A DNA stretch of 64,000 nt from IMG/VR virus record IMGVR_UViG_3300028192_000001, positions 27,253 to 91,252 of that record. The stretch is one strand, 5' to 3'. Both the position numbers and the translations under genes were made by a program. Source of the DNA: a virus. Positions 37,549 to 47,424 of this stretch are shown here, piece after piece. Position 1 is the stretch's first letter, and each line of letters starts with the position of its first letter. Under the pieces are notes generated by a model. That model ran no database searches. It saw only the letters and a program-made list of their open reading frames with translations, and was not told where the DNA came from.

Positions 37549-39719
37549 TACCAACCAAATACCTTTCCTATGCTACGTTTAACTGAAGCAATTTTTTTAT
37601 TAAAACTATTTTTTATCGTATCAATTTGAGTAACTGAAACAACATTATCACCTACAATGCTTTTATAAACTTTTTTTGTTTTATTTACATTCTTAATAAT
37701 ATTTGATCCAGTACTACTATTTTGAACATACCCACCAATATGAGGTGAATGAATGTCACCAAGTATATTTCCGGTGGTTGTAACTCCGCTGTTTTTTATA
37801 CTTGTTAAATCGTTAACAACACTTTTAAAATTTGTAGATATTTTTTGAGATAAGTCTCCATCTACAGATATTATTCCTGATGCATTAGCAAAAACTGAAT
37901 TTTTAAACAAATTATTAGTATCACCTTTAATTTGTGAAATTGTTTCATTTACTATTGATGAAATATTTTTATTCAACGGTGCTATTGCAAAATCCAAATG
38001 TGGATTTTTAGTTATAGGCAACTTATACAACTTGCTGTAATTTTTTGTAAAATCGTTTGCAACTTTTGTTAGTTTTGATACATCTATTGTTTTACTAAGA
38101 TTATTAAAGTTTATATTTTCTTTTAAATCTGCTTTAAATTGTCCTAACTTTGCAACTATATTATTATTTGTTCTATTCAGTTGTTGTAAATGCTCTACAG
38201 TTCCAACTGTGGATGCCAATGACATCCAACTTGAAAACCTACCCTTCCATGGATGACTACCTGTGCTTACAAATTCTGTTAATCCATGCTTCAATCCAAA
38301 ATGTTCTTCAAATGGTTCATGCGTTGGAACTCTCATACCATTCATTGATTGATTCAATCCTTGTTCAAATTTTAAAGGTTCTCGTTTACCTTTGTTAGAA
38401 GTATCAACATCTCCAACTGGCACAACTAAAAGACCTGATAAACTTCGAGCAATCCCTGGATTTGGCGTAATAGTATTATGATGAACTGTTAAGCCTGCAA
38501 GGTGGAAATTTCCTGCTGTATGATGTTGCTGTCCTAATGATGCAAAAGATGTAATCGTTCCTGCATCAACTTTTGTTGTAATCCTACCAGCCTTTGCATA
38601 TAAGTTAATTCCTAAATTTGAATGTTCTTTAATCATCATTCCGTCTAAAGTAATGTCACCTTTGGATTTCATTTTAATTTGTCCTCCTGCGTACATACTA
38701 ATATTTGCATCACTATGAAAATTCATATTATTTTTTGACCTAATTGACAATCCACTACCTGCGTAAATATCAATAGCACCATTTTCTGCAAATTGCATCC
38801 ACGCCTCACCTGAACCATTTGCAATATACACAACACCTTCAGTATCATGCAATAAAATTTGATGACCAGATGATGTTCTTAATCTTATCAATTGGTTATC
38901 TCCGTCTACATCACCATCATCCATTACAAATGTATGGCCAGGTAAACGATTAACTTGCGTTTCTTTAATGCTATCAGTAGGCCCTTGCTTTTCAAATTTT
39001 GCAGATTTGTCTAACGGTCCTGGTGTGCTTATTCCAAATACATTACTAGGTGTTTCACGTCTAGCAGAAGATGATGTTGTTCCTCTATCTACATCTTGAA
39101 TTAATCCTTGCTTTCTTAATGTTTCTGCAAACGGATGTATAGGTTTTGAAACTTTATCATAACTTCCCCCATTTGTATTCCATGCGTTCCTGTTAAGTTC
39201 TCCTGCTGGCACAAAATCTGTTCCATAAAGTGATTCTTTTGATAGTCCTGCATGGGGACCACCTTTTATATCTTGTGGCATTGTTTTTTCAGATGCCGCA
39301 ATACCAGGTATCATATGATTAGTATAGGCATCTTGTATACACCCAATCCAAAATGCATTTGATATTTTTCCTTCAGCAAAAATTACTAATACTCGTGAAT
39401 CAATATCTGGTGGTATTGCCCACATACCATACGAGTGTTGACTTTTTTTATAATCATATGGATCTGACCCGTCAGTAACTGCTACACTTTTGGATCCATA
39501 AAATGGTGACAAATATTCACATATTACTAATTGGCCAGCAGTCGCTTTAATATCTTTTACAATTGATGGTATAAGAACTCCTAATCTTCCCATTTTTTCA
39601 GGATCTACATTTTGCTTAACAACACCAATATAAGGGCCTGAATTTATTTGCTGGTATGAGTCATCTTTTTTTGGCGCTTTAACTGTTGCTATATCACCAC
39701 TTAAATTTATATTTGTCAT
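37548..39719 (-). CDS. gp5: Baseplate central spike/hub gp5-like protein (no lysozyme domain seen)
   Basis: The N-terminal OB-fold (about residues 25-140) reads GPYIGVVKQNVDPEKMGRLGVLIPSI, as in gp5/VgrG proteins. A middle segment contains GHTFVMDDGDVDGDNQLIRLRTSSGHQILLHDTEGVVYIAN. It then runs into repeated short strands (INFHSDANISMYAGGQIKMKSKGDITLDG) that fit the triple-stranded beta-helix spike. The C-terminal 200 residues are helical/Asn-rich and unlike T4 gp5. No T4-lysozyme-type insert is visible between OB and helix, so the spike may puncture without its own muramidase. It probably sits at the tip of the tail tube. Confidence 0.85.
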   Translation of the reverse strand: MTNINLSGDIATVKAPKKDDSYQQINSGPYIGVVKQNVDPEKMGRLGVLIPSIVKDIKATAGQLVICEYLSPFYGSKSVAVTDGSDPYDYKKSQHSYGMWAIPPDIDSRVLVIFAEGKISNAFWIGCIQDAYTNHMIPGIAASEKTMPQDIKGGPHAGLSKESLYGTDFVPAGELNRNAWNTNGGSYDKVSKPIHPFAETLRKQGLIQDVDRGTTSSSARRETPSNVFGISTPGPLDKSAKFEKQGPTDSIKETQVNRLPGHTFVMDDGDVDGDNQLIRLRTSSGHQILLHDTEGVVYIANGSGEAWMQFAENGAIDIYAGSGLSIRSKNNMNFHSDANISMYAGGQIKMKSKGDITLDGMMIKEHSNLGINLYAKAGRITTKVDAGTITSFASLGQQHHTAGNFHLAGLTVHHNTITPNPGIARSLSGLLVVPVGDVDTSNKGKREPLKFEQGLNQSMNGMRVPTHEPFEEHFGLKHGLTEFVSTGSHPWKGRFSSWMSLASTVGTVEHLQQLNRTNNNIVAKLGQFKADLKENINFNNLSKTIDVSKLTKVANDFTKNYSKLYKLPITKNPHLDFAIAPLNKNISSIVNETISQIKGDTNNLFKNSVFANASGIISVDGDLSQKISTNFKSVVNDLTSIKNSGVTTTGNILGDIHSPHIGGYVQNSSTGSNIIKNVNKTKKVYKSIVGDNVVSVTQIDTIKNSFNKKIASVKRSIGKVFGW

Positions 39720-39725
39720 TACAAT

Positions 39726-42173
39726 CTATCTCCGCTTCCAATTATAATACTTGGATTTAATGTTTTCAGTTCTTTTTTGACCTGCTAGATGCCAATCACT
39801 AAAATCGGTTGGTACAACTCTAATATCTCGATAATCTTTTTCTAGTTCGCTTTTTCTTATATTTTCTTTAATACCCCTTGTGTTTGCTTCTGCATCTGTC
39901 TCGTGTGGAGATCTGTGTGGTGCGTCTGCCGGGGCAGTAATAACCACCTGTGAGGCATTTCCGTTTTGATTTTTCAATCTTACCATAGTTAAATCTTGCG
40001 TAAATTTTCCTTGATCCCAAGTGCTGTCAACCTGTACAACTTTATATAATCCTGCAAATAAAATTCCTTCTTCACTGTTAAGGTTATAAAATCCAGATTT
40101 TTCGTTAATGTCTGTAGGAAATTTAAAATCTAAAGTAACTAATGGTTCCGATTGATCAAAATTAAATGCACCTAACTCATCATCCCATTCTAATCCTATC
40201 ATACTACCAACTTTTTCAGAAGCGAATACTCCAACTCCTCCTTCAATATCTTCTGGCTTTTCCCAAGGCAGTGGTATTGCAAAATCATGTCCAACAAATC
40301 CAGGATCACCCATGATTTGCATATCAACCTTCATCATATCTGCTGTAGGATTAGTCAAATAATCATAAAATTGTCGTGTTTCTGCTGAATTATAAAAATC
40401 TGATGTATCTCTGCTATTTGGATCTACAGTAAATCCTTCTCCTGGAGAACTTCGAAAATCCTCAATATTTTTTCCAGTACCATATGTTCTTTTAGCCGTT
40501 TCATACTCTTCAAGTTGTTGTGACCCTTGACCCGTTACCGCGGCAGAAGAATTAAACAATCTTGATTGAAAATAGGCATATTTGTAATGAATGTTTAAAT
40601 CTAATATATCAAGATTCTCTCCAGTAAAAATATAATGATAATTCTTTTTAACAGATTTTTTATAAAGTTCTAAGTTACCACCTGCATTTACTCCTGGTAC
40701 TACAAAATTCAAAAAATGGACCAAATATGGTTGTACATGATATCGAATAGTTTTTTTTTGCATCATAGTAATATGATCCCATCCTGCTTTTGTATCTGTA
40801 GTATAAACAGTTGAAATTATCTTAAACCACGGAACCATATTTTTTTCTCCTGAACCAAATCCTTTATTCCAATATTTTTTAATAAAATTTTCTGCTATAT
40901 CTTTATATGCATCTGTACGCAACATAATATTTTCAATTGCTTTTGCAATAGAATCGCCATCCCGGAGTTCCATTTGGGTATGTTTTTTATCTTCTAATTC
41001 TACCCTCTTTGCTCTTCCTCTTGACAAAGGGTGAGTACTCCTTTTTTTAAATTGCTTTTTGTCTTCTTTTGTATCTTCTGTTGTAAAATCTCCTATATTC
41101 CACAAAGTCATATCCTTATCTTCCGTCGCCATTTTATAACTAGAATCAGCGACAAAATATGGATGTATAGTAATTTGATATTCATCTTTATGATATCGAA
41201 CACCATTTTGTTTTTCTGTTTCTTGAATGTCATCGATACCTTTGACTATCGATTTAAATTGAGAAGTTAGTGTGGTCCCATAAACTTTTAATGGTCCTCT
41301 CAAATAAAGAAATCTATTAACCATTCCAAATTCTGTCCATGGAACTGCTGTCATTGTATATCTAGAACCTCCTTGATTAATATCAACCTGTGAATCAACT
41401 ATTTTTATTGGAAAATATCTTCTTGGTAGCGAAGCAAGAGGTTCTCCTTTTGAATTAAATCCACCATATTCTAACGTTAATAAAAATGGAGCATCTAAAT
41501 GGTCCAAATAACCTCCGTTATATGCCGCGGCTCTAAGTTTCTCATACAAAGAGATACCTAAAGGTTCTGATAATTCAAATTCTATTTTTGTAAAATTCAT
41601 AAGTTTTCTATCTGGGTTTGGCGTTGGAACCGATAACATTACAATTTTTTCAAAATATATGTCATGATTTTTTCTTAAAGTTTTATTTGCTGATTCTCCA
41701 ATTTCTACAGCATTACGTTTCTGTTGTTCCTCTGGAGCATTAACTCCAGGACTCCACGTTTTGTCGACTTCGGGTGCTACTGCAAATCCAGTAGTAGTTC
41801 CTATTCCGCCTGTTCTTGCAATAATATCATGTGGTGGATCAAAACTAGATGGATTTTTAATTTGACTTTCTGTCAATCCTGACAATGTCCACTTACAAGT
41901 ATAACTTGCGTACCTATGTAACGGATTAGGTTTTACATCATTTAACTTTGATTTAGCACCGAGATTAAACTTTATATTATTATAATTTTCTTGTTCTTGA
42001 CTAGTAGTAGTGTTATCGCTATTATCATCTATATGTACATCGGTATTCTCCATGACCTTGTTCATACCATGTCTTGTATTGCCGATGTACTTTTTATCAA
42101 TTGTAGTCTTCATATACTTGCCATGCCCTGGATGATAATTTTCTGATACACGGTTCACAGTTTTTCTACCCAT
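39726..42173 (-). CDS. Probable baseplate hub protein (gp27-like position, 815 aa)
   Basis: This 815-residue protein lies between gp53 and gp5. The central part (FTKIEFELSEPLGISLYEKLRAAAYNGGYLDHLDAPFLLTLEYGG; RYFPIKIVDSQVDINQGGSRYTMTAVPWTEFGM) has the beta-rich, domain-swapped look of tail hub proteins. FAGLYKVVQVDSTWDQGKFTQDLTMVRLKNQ near the C-terminus is a typical hub strand pair. The N-terminal 100 residues are polar and probably flexible. T4 gp27 is about 390 residues, so this homologue, if it is one, is twice as long. The assignment rests on location and general pattern and is not certain. Confidence 0.5.
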   Translation of the reverse strand: MGRKTVNRVSENYHPGHGKYMKTTIDKKYIGNTRHGMNKVMENTDVHIDDNSDNTTTSQEQENYNNIKFNLGAKSKLNDVKPNPLHRYASYTCKWTLSGLTESQIKNPSSFDPPHDIIARTGGIGTTTGFAVAPEVDKTWSPGVNAPEEQQKRNAVEIGESANKTLRKNHDIYFEKIVMLSVPTPNPDRKLMNFTKIEFELSEPLGISLYEKLRAAAYNGGYLDHLDAPFLLTLEYGGFNSKGEPLASLPRRYFPIKIVDSQVDINQGGSRYTMTAVPWTEFGMVNRFLYLRGPLKVYGTTLTSQFKSIVKGIDDIQETEKQNGVRYHKDEYQITIHPYFVADSSYKMATEDKDMTLWNIGDFTTEDTKEDKKQFKKRSTHPLSRGRAKRVELEDKKHTQMELRDGDSIAKAIENIMLRTDAYKDIAENFIKKYWNKGFGSGEKNMVPWFKIISTVYTTDTKAGWDHITMMQKKTIRYHVQPYLVHFLNFVVPGVNAGGNLELYKKSVKKNYHYIFTGENLDILDLNIHYKYAYFQSRLFNSSAAVTGQGSQQLEEYETAKRTYGTGKNIEDFRSSPGEGFTVDPNSRDTSDFYNSAETRQFYDYLTNPTADMMKVDMQIMGDPGFVGHDFAIPLPWEKPEDIEGGVGVFASEKVGSMIGLEWDDELGAFNFDQSEPLVTLDFKFPTDINEKSGFYNLNSEEGILFAGLYKVVQVDSTWDQGKFTQDLTMVRLKNQNGNASQVVITAPADAPHRSPHETDAEANTRGIKENIRKSELEKDYRDIRVVPTDFSDWHLAGQKRTENIKSKYYNWKRR

Positions 42174-42174
42174 A

Positions 42175-42474
42175 TTAAACTCCTAAATCAGATTGCAAGT
42201 TACTCATTTTTGGCAATTGTATAGTAACACCCGGCGAAAAATCATATATTGGATCTTCTATTTCGTTTGGATTTCGTTGAGCAAATACCCACCATAATCT
42301 TGGTGTACCATATAAATCAAATGCAAGAAGATCTGGTCTATATGCATAAATTCTATCAATAGTATATGAAATATCATCTCCATGCGCCGTTATAGTTCTT
42401 GGCTGATAAAACCCTAAAAAAGTTTCGTGTTGAAATGTATTAAAATACGGGGATGTATTTGAATATTTTGCCAT
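42175..42474 (-). CDS. gp53: Baseplate wedge protein gp53
   Basis: This 99-residue protein has the gp53/LysM-like pattern: ISYTIDRIYAYRPDLLAFDLYGTPRLWWVFAQRNPNEIEDPIYDFSPGVTIQLP. The DLLAFDLYG...LWWVFAQ...I.DP core is typical of small baseplate wedge proteins in T4-like and other contractile phages. gp53 clamps adjacent wedges in the baseplate. T4 gp53 is 196 residues; marine homologues are about half that, as here. It abuts the gene upstream by one base and the probable hub gene downstream by one base. Confidence 0.85.
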   Translation of the reverse strand: MAKYSNTSPYFNTFQHETFLGFYQPRTITAHGDDISYTIDRIYAYRPDLLAFDLYGTPRLWWVFAQRNPNEIEDPIYDFSPGVTIQLPKMSNLQSDLGV

Positions 42475-43370
42475 TAAATAAATCCTACTCCATCTTTATT
42501 TTGTAATTTTCCAGCAACAAAATCTGCCATATTAAATTTCTTAATTGTTTCTCTTGAGTATACTGGTTGAACTTGAACGGTAAACAAACTTTGTGTTGGT
42601 GCCCATGTTTCGGGTACTGTAGAACCTGCAGAAAAAGTTTGTGCCAACTTAGGGTGTTTTAACATATCTGCACCCATTTGACTTGTAGAAATATAATCTA
42701 TTCCTTCTCTTAATTCACAAGTAAACATAGTAACAATTACAGGAATATTTTTAAACACATGATTTCCATATCCATTTAATTGTAATATTGGAGGTGGATT
42801 TCCTCTATGTGCACCTTCTTCGCCTCCAAAAAACATTTTTGTAACTGCTCTAAAAAAATGTAATGTTGCAACCCAGTACAACGCATCTTGTTGATTTTGT
42901 ACAGGAAATTCTGCAACAATTGTTAAGTTAGCAGGTTCTGAATTTTGATATGCGTAAAAAGGATAATTTGCATGAGTAGTCGCTAACTGACTATAATTTG
43001 CATTATGTTGTATAATAACTGAAGGTGTTAAAGGAAATACTACTCCCCCTTCATCTGCTAACGGTTTTAATATTGTACCACCACCACCGACACTCATTCC
43101 GATATCTTCATGTGCCGCGGCATCTTGGACTTTTTTACCTCCATCTCCAAAAAAGAAGTTATATATGTCTGGTGACTTTGCTAATGTTAATTTTACACGC
43201 CAATCAGTTTGATTAGTTCTTTGTGTCCATTTTGCTATATCGTTTTTTGCCATAGGACCTTCAGCACCTTGTGGTAATCCTGCACCAAACAAACGACCTA
43301 TCGTTTTATTAAAAATGCTACCTCCAGCACCGCTTAAAACTTTTTTCAAACTCTTTGTATCTGGTTTCAT
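42474..43370 (-). CDS. Baseplate tube-cap-like protein (gp48/gp54 type)
   Basis: This 298-residue protein has a basic N-terminus (SLKKVLSGAGGSIFNKTIGRLFGAGLP) and a beta-rich core (DWRVKLTLAKSPDIYNFFFG; LTPSVIIQHNANYSQLATTHANYPFYAYQNSEPANLTIVAEFPVQ). The segment ILQLNGYGNHVFKNIPVIVTMFTCELREGIDYIS follows. This pattern is found in proteins annotated as the baseplate tail-tube initiator/cap (gp48 or gp54) of T4-like marine phages. It is the first gene of the minus-strand tail operon, with a perfect TATAAATA 46 bp upstream. gp48 versus gp54 cannot be decided here. Confidence 0.6.
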   Translation of the reverse strand: MKPDTKSLKKVLSGAGGSIFNKTIGRLFGAGLPQGAEGPMAKNDIAKWTQRTNQTDWRVKLTLAKSPDIYNFFFGDGGKKVQDAAAHEDIGMSVGGGGTILKPLADEGGVVFPLTPSVIIQHNANYSQLATTHANYPFYAYQNSEPANLTIVAEFPVQNQQDALYWVATLHFFRAVTKMFFGGEEGAHRGNPPPILQLNGYGNHVFKNIPVIVTMFTCELREGIDYISTSQMGADMLKHPKLAQTFSAGSTVPETWAPTQSLFTVQVQPVYSRETIKKFNMADFVAGKLQNKDGVGFI

Positions 43371-43415
43371 AATTTCCGGTTGTTCTTTTCGTCCTTTTTT
43401 TGTATACTTTAAACA

Positions 43416-43423
43416 TATTTATA
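43416..43423 (-). promoter_or_regulatory. Late promoter TATAAATA for the tail operon
   Basis: A perfect TATAAATA on the minus strand in the divergent gap between tail genes and gp55. Predicted start is about 43,410, leaving a leader of about 40 nt with GTATAC near the 5' end and GGA-type ribosome-binding sequences before the ATG at 43,370. Confidence 0.75.
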
Positions 43424-43505
43424 GGCATTATTTTAGGCGTACTTAATCTTCATACGGCACACTTTAACAGACCTGTTCGTGGTCATTTTTAATTGGAAAA
43501 AAATT

Positions 43506-44558
43506 ATGAGAAGAGTAAAATATTTAAACAACCGCGACCTCTTGATAGAAATTCATAAGAGCAAAAACACTTTTAATTCTTTTATACAAGATGATTGTTC
43601 TACATTTGACATTATAGTACCATCATTGTCTAAAATTAATGTAAGAACAATAGCACTTGCTAAAAAAAATAAAGCAAAAAAACTTACCCAACTGGCTTGG
43701 GAAACAGCAAAAATAGGGGGTCAAAAAAAAATTAAACTAACCGATTTTACTATATCACCTAGAAAAATTGATAAACTCGATCTTGTATTCCGTGTAATGA
43801 TGTTCGACCATGTTCCAAAAGATGCTAAAAGAAAACGAAACCCAAAAACAGTGGCAGATCATCATGTTAAATGTAATTTTCCTCCATTTCAACATTATAA
43901 ACTTGATAAAAAAGGCAAATTAATATGCGTAGGCAAATCACACTGGGTAGGCGGTATGTCTAATGGACATTTTAACTGCCATCATGGACAAATTACTACT
44001 AACCTTGCAAAAATGTATATGAAACTATGCGAAAGATATGGTACAAGAGCAAACTGGAGAGGTTACACATATAACGATGAAATGCAATCACAAGCATTAA
44101 TGCAATTATCACAAATTGGATTACAATTTGATGAATCAAAATCTGAAAATCCGTTTGCATACTACACAGCGGCAATAACAAATTCGTTTACAAGAATATT
44201 AAACATTGAAAAGAAAAATCAAAATATTAGAGATGATTTATTGGAACAAGAACACATGATGCCTTCGTTTACTCGACAAACTCAAAATCAAACAAGTTCT
44301 CCTACTTATAAAAAATATATTGCAGATATGCATGGGCCTGTAACAGTAGCAACAAAAAGTTCAATTAAAGAACTTAATCGAAAATTAAAAAAAGAATTAA
44401 AAAATAAAAAAAATAATAAAAATGATGATGAAACAATGATTAATCACGACGATCATGCACTTTTAAAATATAGAAAACTAAAAGAAGGTGAAAGAAAGCC
44501 TTTAGTAAAAAGGGACTTTTCAGTAAAAAGGGTATTTGGAAAAGTAAAAAAATATTAA
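43506..44558 (+). CDS. gp55: Late-transcription sigma factor gp55
   Basis: ATG at 43,506 is preferred to one 27 bp upstream because GGA lies at proper distance before it. The core RANWRGYTYNDEMQSQALMQLSQIGLQFDESKSENPFAYYTAAITNSFTRILNIEKKN matches the sigma region-2-like module of T4 gp55, which directs RNA polymerase to TATAAATA promoters. Such promoters are abundant in this window, a coherent match. The protein is about 350 residues versus 185 in T4; the extra N-terminal half (including FNCHHGQITTN) and the lysine-rich C-terminus are typical of marine versions or unexplained. It lies immediately upstream of gp47 with no spacing. Confidence 0.88.
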   Translation: MRRVKYLNNRDLLIEIHKSKNTFNSFIQDDCSTFDIIVPSLSKINVRTIALAKKNKAKKLTQLAWETAKIGGQKKIKLTDFTISPRKIDKLDLVFRVMMFDHVPKDAKRKRNPKTVADHHVKCNFPPFQHYKLDKKGKLICVGKSHWVGGMSNGHFNCHHGQITTNLAKMYMKLCERYGTRANWRGYTYNDEMQSQALMQLSQIGLQFDESKSENPFAYYTAAITNSFTRILNIEKKNQNIRDDLLEQEHMMPSFTRQTQNQTSSPTYKKYIADMHGPVTVATKSSIKELNRKLKKELKNKKNNKNDDETMINHDDHALLKYRKLKEGERKPLVKRDFSVKRVFGKVKKY

Positions 44559-45581
44559 ATGTCATTTTTTAAAAAAGTTGCTTGTTTTACTGATATTCAT
44601 TTTGGATTAAAAGGTAATTCACGTGTACACAATGATGATTGTGAAACATTTATTCATTGGTTTATTGAACAAGCCAAAGCACACAATTGTGAAACTTGTA
44701 TATTTTTAGGTGACTGGCATCATCATAGGTCTGCAACTAACGTTTCTACAATGAACTATACAGTTTCTAATATGGAACGTTTAGGACAAGCATTTGAAAA
44801 TGTTTATGTCATCATGGGGAATCACGATTTATTCTACAGAGATAAGAGAGAAATTAATTCAATGGAATATATTAGAAATATTTCTAACATTCATATTGTT
44901 AATGAGTGGATAGTCAAAGATGATGTTGCAATTATTCCATGGATTATTGGAAATGAATGGACCATTGTTGAAAAAATGACACAAAAATATGTGTTTGGAC
45001 ATTTTGAACTACCATTTTTTAAAATGAATGCAATGGTAGATATGCCTGATGTTGGTGGAATTAAGGCTGAACATTTTGCAGGTTGTGGAGAGGTATTCAC
45101 AGGACACTTCCATAAAAGACAAACAAACAAAAATGTAACTTATATGGGTAATGCGTTTCCACACAATTACGCAGATGCATGGGATGACGAACGTGGCATG
45201 ATGATAATAGATTATGGTAATAAACCAAAATATATTAATTGGCCAGATATGCCAAGATATAGAACAATTAAAATATCTGAATTATTAGCAGATCCAGACA
45301 AAGTATTAAAACCAAAAATGTATGTAAGAGTTACATTGGATATTAAAATAAATTATGACGAGGCAAACTTTATACGAGAAACGTTTATAGACAAATACAA
45401 ATTAAGAGAACTACAATTAATACCAGAACAAATTGATCAAGCACAACAACCGTTGGTGCAAATACAAAAATTTGATTCCGTTGATCAAATTGTATTACAA
45501 CAATTAGATGGTGTTGATTCTGAAACATACGATAAAAAAATATTAATGGCAATTTATAATAGTTTAGATGTTAATAATTAA
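44559..45581 (+). CDS. gp47: Recombination nuclease subunit gp47 (Mre11-like)
   Basis: This 340-residue metallophosphoesterase contains the family motifs in order: FTDIHFG, FLGDWHHHR, VIMGNHDLFYRD, FGHFEL and FTGHFHKRQ. These bind two metal ions. With gp46 it forms the SbcCD/Mre11-Rad50-type complex that resects DNA ends for recombination-dependent replication and helps degrade host DNA. Length equals T4 gp47 (339). It follows gp55 directly, and its 3' end overlaps gp46 by 14 bp, so subunits are co-translated. Confidence 0.95.
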   Translation: MSFFKKVACFTDIHFGLKGNSRVHNDDCETFIHWFIEQAKAHNCETCIFLGDWHHHRSATNVSTMNYTVSNMERLGQAFENVYVIMGNHDLFYRDKREINSMEYIRNISNIHIVNEWIVKDDVAIIPWIIGNEWTIVEKMTQKYVFGHFELPFFKMNAMVDMPDVGGIKAEHFAGCGEVFTGHFHKRQTNKNVTYMGNAFPHNYADAWDDERGMMIIDYGNKPKYINWPDMPRYRTIKISELLADPDKVLKPKMYVRVTLDIKINYDEANFIRETFIDKYKLRELQLIPEQIDQAQQPLVQIQKFDSVDQIVLQQLDGVDSETYDKKILMAIYNSLDVNN

Positions 45582-47343
45582 AGATCTTACAGTAAAAAAC
45601 TTTATGAGCGTGGGTAACTCTACCCAAGCAATAAGATTTGATAACAAACACCTAATTTTAGTTCTTGGTGAGAACATGGATTTAGGTGGTGACGATGCTG
45701 GTGCAAGAAATGGTACTGGTAAAACAACTATTATTAACGCACTATCTTATGTATTCTTTGGCGAAGCACTTACTAATATTAGAAGAGACAATCTTGTAAA
45801 CAAAACCAATGCAAAAGATATGTTAGTTTCAATAAACTTTGTAAAAAATAATGTAACCTATACAATTAAACGTGGAAGAAAACCTCAAAAATTAAGATTT
45901 TATGCAAATGATATTGAACAAAATATAGATTCAAATGAGGCACAAGGGGAAAATAAAGAAACACAAAAAGAAATAAACAGATTACTTGGTATGACCCATG
46001 CTATGTTTAAAAACATAATTGCGTTAAACACATATACACAACCATTTCTTGCAACTAAACAAGCAGAACAAAGAGAAATTATAGAACAGTTATTAGGTAT
46101 AACACTATTAAGTCAAAAAGCAGACTTACTCAAAGAACAACAAAAAGCAAATAAAACAGAAATAACTGAAGAAAAAATAAAACTAGATTCACAAGTAGCA
46201 TCAAATGAAAGAATACAAGAATCAATTGAATCATTAAAATTAAGAAGTAGTGCATGGCAAACACAAAAAAATGAAGATATACAAAAGTTTAACGAAGCAA
46301 TAGCAGAACTTGAAAAAGTAGATATTACAAAAGAACTAAATGCACATAAAAAACTTGCAAAACATAATGATGATGTAAAAACATTACGAAGTTTAGAAAA
46401 GGAAAAAGCGTATCATGAAGATTCTTTAACTAAAGCAGAAACGCAAGTTGAAAAAACCGAAAAAGATTTAGTATTTGCCAAAGATGCTAAATGTCCTACG
46501 TGTGAACAAGAACTGCATGACGACAAACATAAACATTTAGTAACTAAATTAAATTCAACGTTAACTGAATCAAATGAATATGCACTAAAATTGAAAATTG
46601 ATCTTGTAAATGTGGAAAAAAGTGTTACTGCAATAGGAGATTTAGGTATTATACCTGACACATATTACGATACAATCGATGAAGCATACAATCACAAAGG
46701 ATCACTTGCAGATTTAAAAAGACAATTAAAACAAACAGAAACTAAACACGATCCTTACGAAGAACAAATTGTTGAATTAAACAAAAGTGCTATTCAAACA
46801 ATTAGTTACGTAAAAATAAACGAAATGGAAGATTTACATAGACATCAAGACTTTTTATATAAACTTTTAACTGCAAAAGATTCTTTTATTAGAACAAGAA
46901 TTATTGAACAAAACTTAACATACTTAAATCAACGATTAGCATTTTATCTAGGACAAGTAAGACTACCACATACAGTTACTTTCCAAAGTGACTTAACTGT
47001 GCAAATTGAAGAACTTGGTAGAGATTTAGACTTTGACAATTTAAGTAGAGGCGAAAGAAACAGATTAATCTTAAGTTTAAGTTGGGCATTTAGAGATGTA
47101 TGGGAAAGTCTTTATCAACAGATCAACTTATTGTTTATTGATGAATTAGTAGATGCTGGTATGGATCTATCAGGCGTTGAATCTGCTATGGCAGTACTAA
47201 AAGACATGAGTAGAACGCAACAAAAGAATATTTTCCTAATTTCTCACAAGGATGAACTGATTTCTAGGGTGGATTCAGTACTGAAGGTTGTAAAAGAGAA
47301 TGGTTTTACCAATTATGCTAATGATGTTGAATTAGTTGTGTAA
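45568..47343 (+). CDS. gp46: Recombination nuclease subunit gp46 (Rad50-like ATPase)
   Basis: This 591-residue SMC-type ATPase has Walker A GARNGTGKTT at residues 45-54. Long coiled coils flank a zinc-hook CPTC at Cys309 and Cys312. The ABC signature LSRGERNR is at about 492 and Walker B LLFIDELVD at about 521-529, followed by an H-loop ISHKDEL. It pairs with gp47. Length is close to T4 gp46 (560). Nothing is missing. The gene is followed by a sigma70-like promoter for the histone-like pair. Confidence 0.95.
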   Translation: MLIIKDLTVKNFMSVGNSTQAIRFDNKHLILVLGENMDLGGDDAGARNGTGKTTIINALSYVFFGEALTNIRRDNLVNKTNAKDMLVSINFVKNNVTYTIKRGRKPQKLRFYANDIEQNIDSNEAQGENKETQKEINRLLGMTHAMFKNIIALNTYTQPFLATKQAEQREIIEQLLGITLLSQKADLLKEQQKANKTEITEEKIKLDSQVASNERIQESIESLKLRSSAWQTQKNEDIQKFNEAIAELEKVDITKELNAHKKLAKHNDDVKTLRSLEKEKAYHEDSLTKAETQVEKTEKDLVFAKDAKCPTCEQELHDDKHKHLVTKLNSTLTESNEYALKLKIDLVNVEKSVTAIGDLGIIPDTYYDTIDEAYNHKGSLADLKRQLKQTETKHDPYEEQIVELNKSAIQTISYVKINEMEDLHRHQDFLYKLLTAKDSFIRTRIIEQNLTYLNQRLAFYLGQVRLPHTVTFQSDLTVQIEELGRDLDFDNLSRGERNRLILSLSWAFRDVWESLYQQINLLFIDELVDAGMDLSGVESAMAVLKDMSRTQQKNIFLISHKDELISRVDSVLKVVKENGFTNYANDVELVV

Positions 47344-47351
47344 TTTTTTAC

Positions 47352-47381
47352 TTGACAAAGCCACATCATACGTGCTTAAAT
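47352..47381 (+). promoter_or_regulatory. Sigma70-type promoter for histone-like genes
   Basis: Perfect TTGACA at 47,352-47,357, 18 nt, then TTAAAT (47,376-47,381). The -10 is imperfect; a TATAAT at 47,403-47,408 is an alternative. It lies between the gp46 stop and the 27-residue basic ORF. Confidence 0.45.
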
Positions 47382-47424
47382 TAAAGATATATTAACTAAT
47401 AATATAATACGAAGGAAATACACT

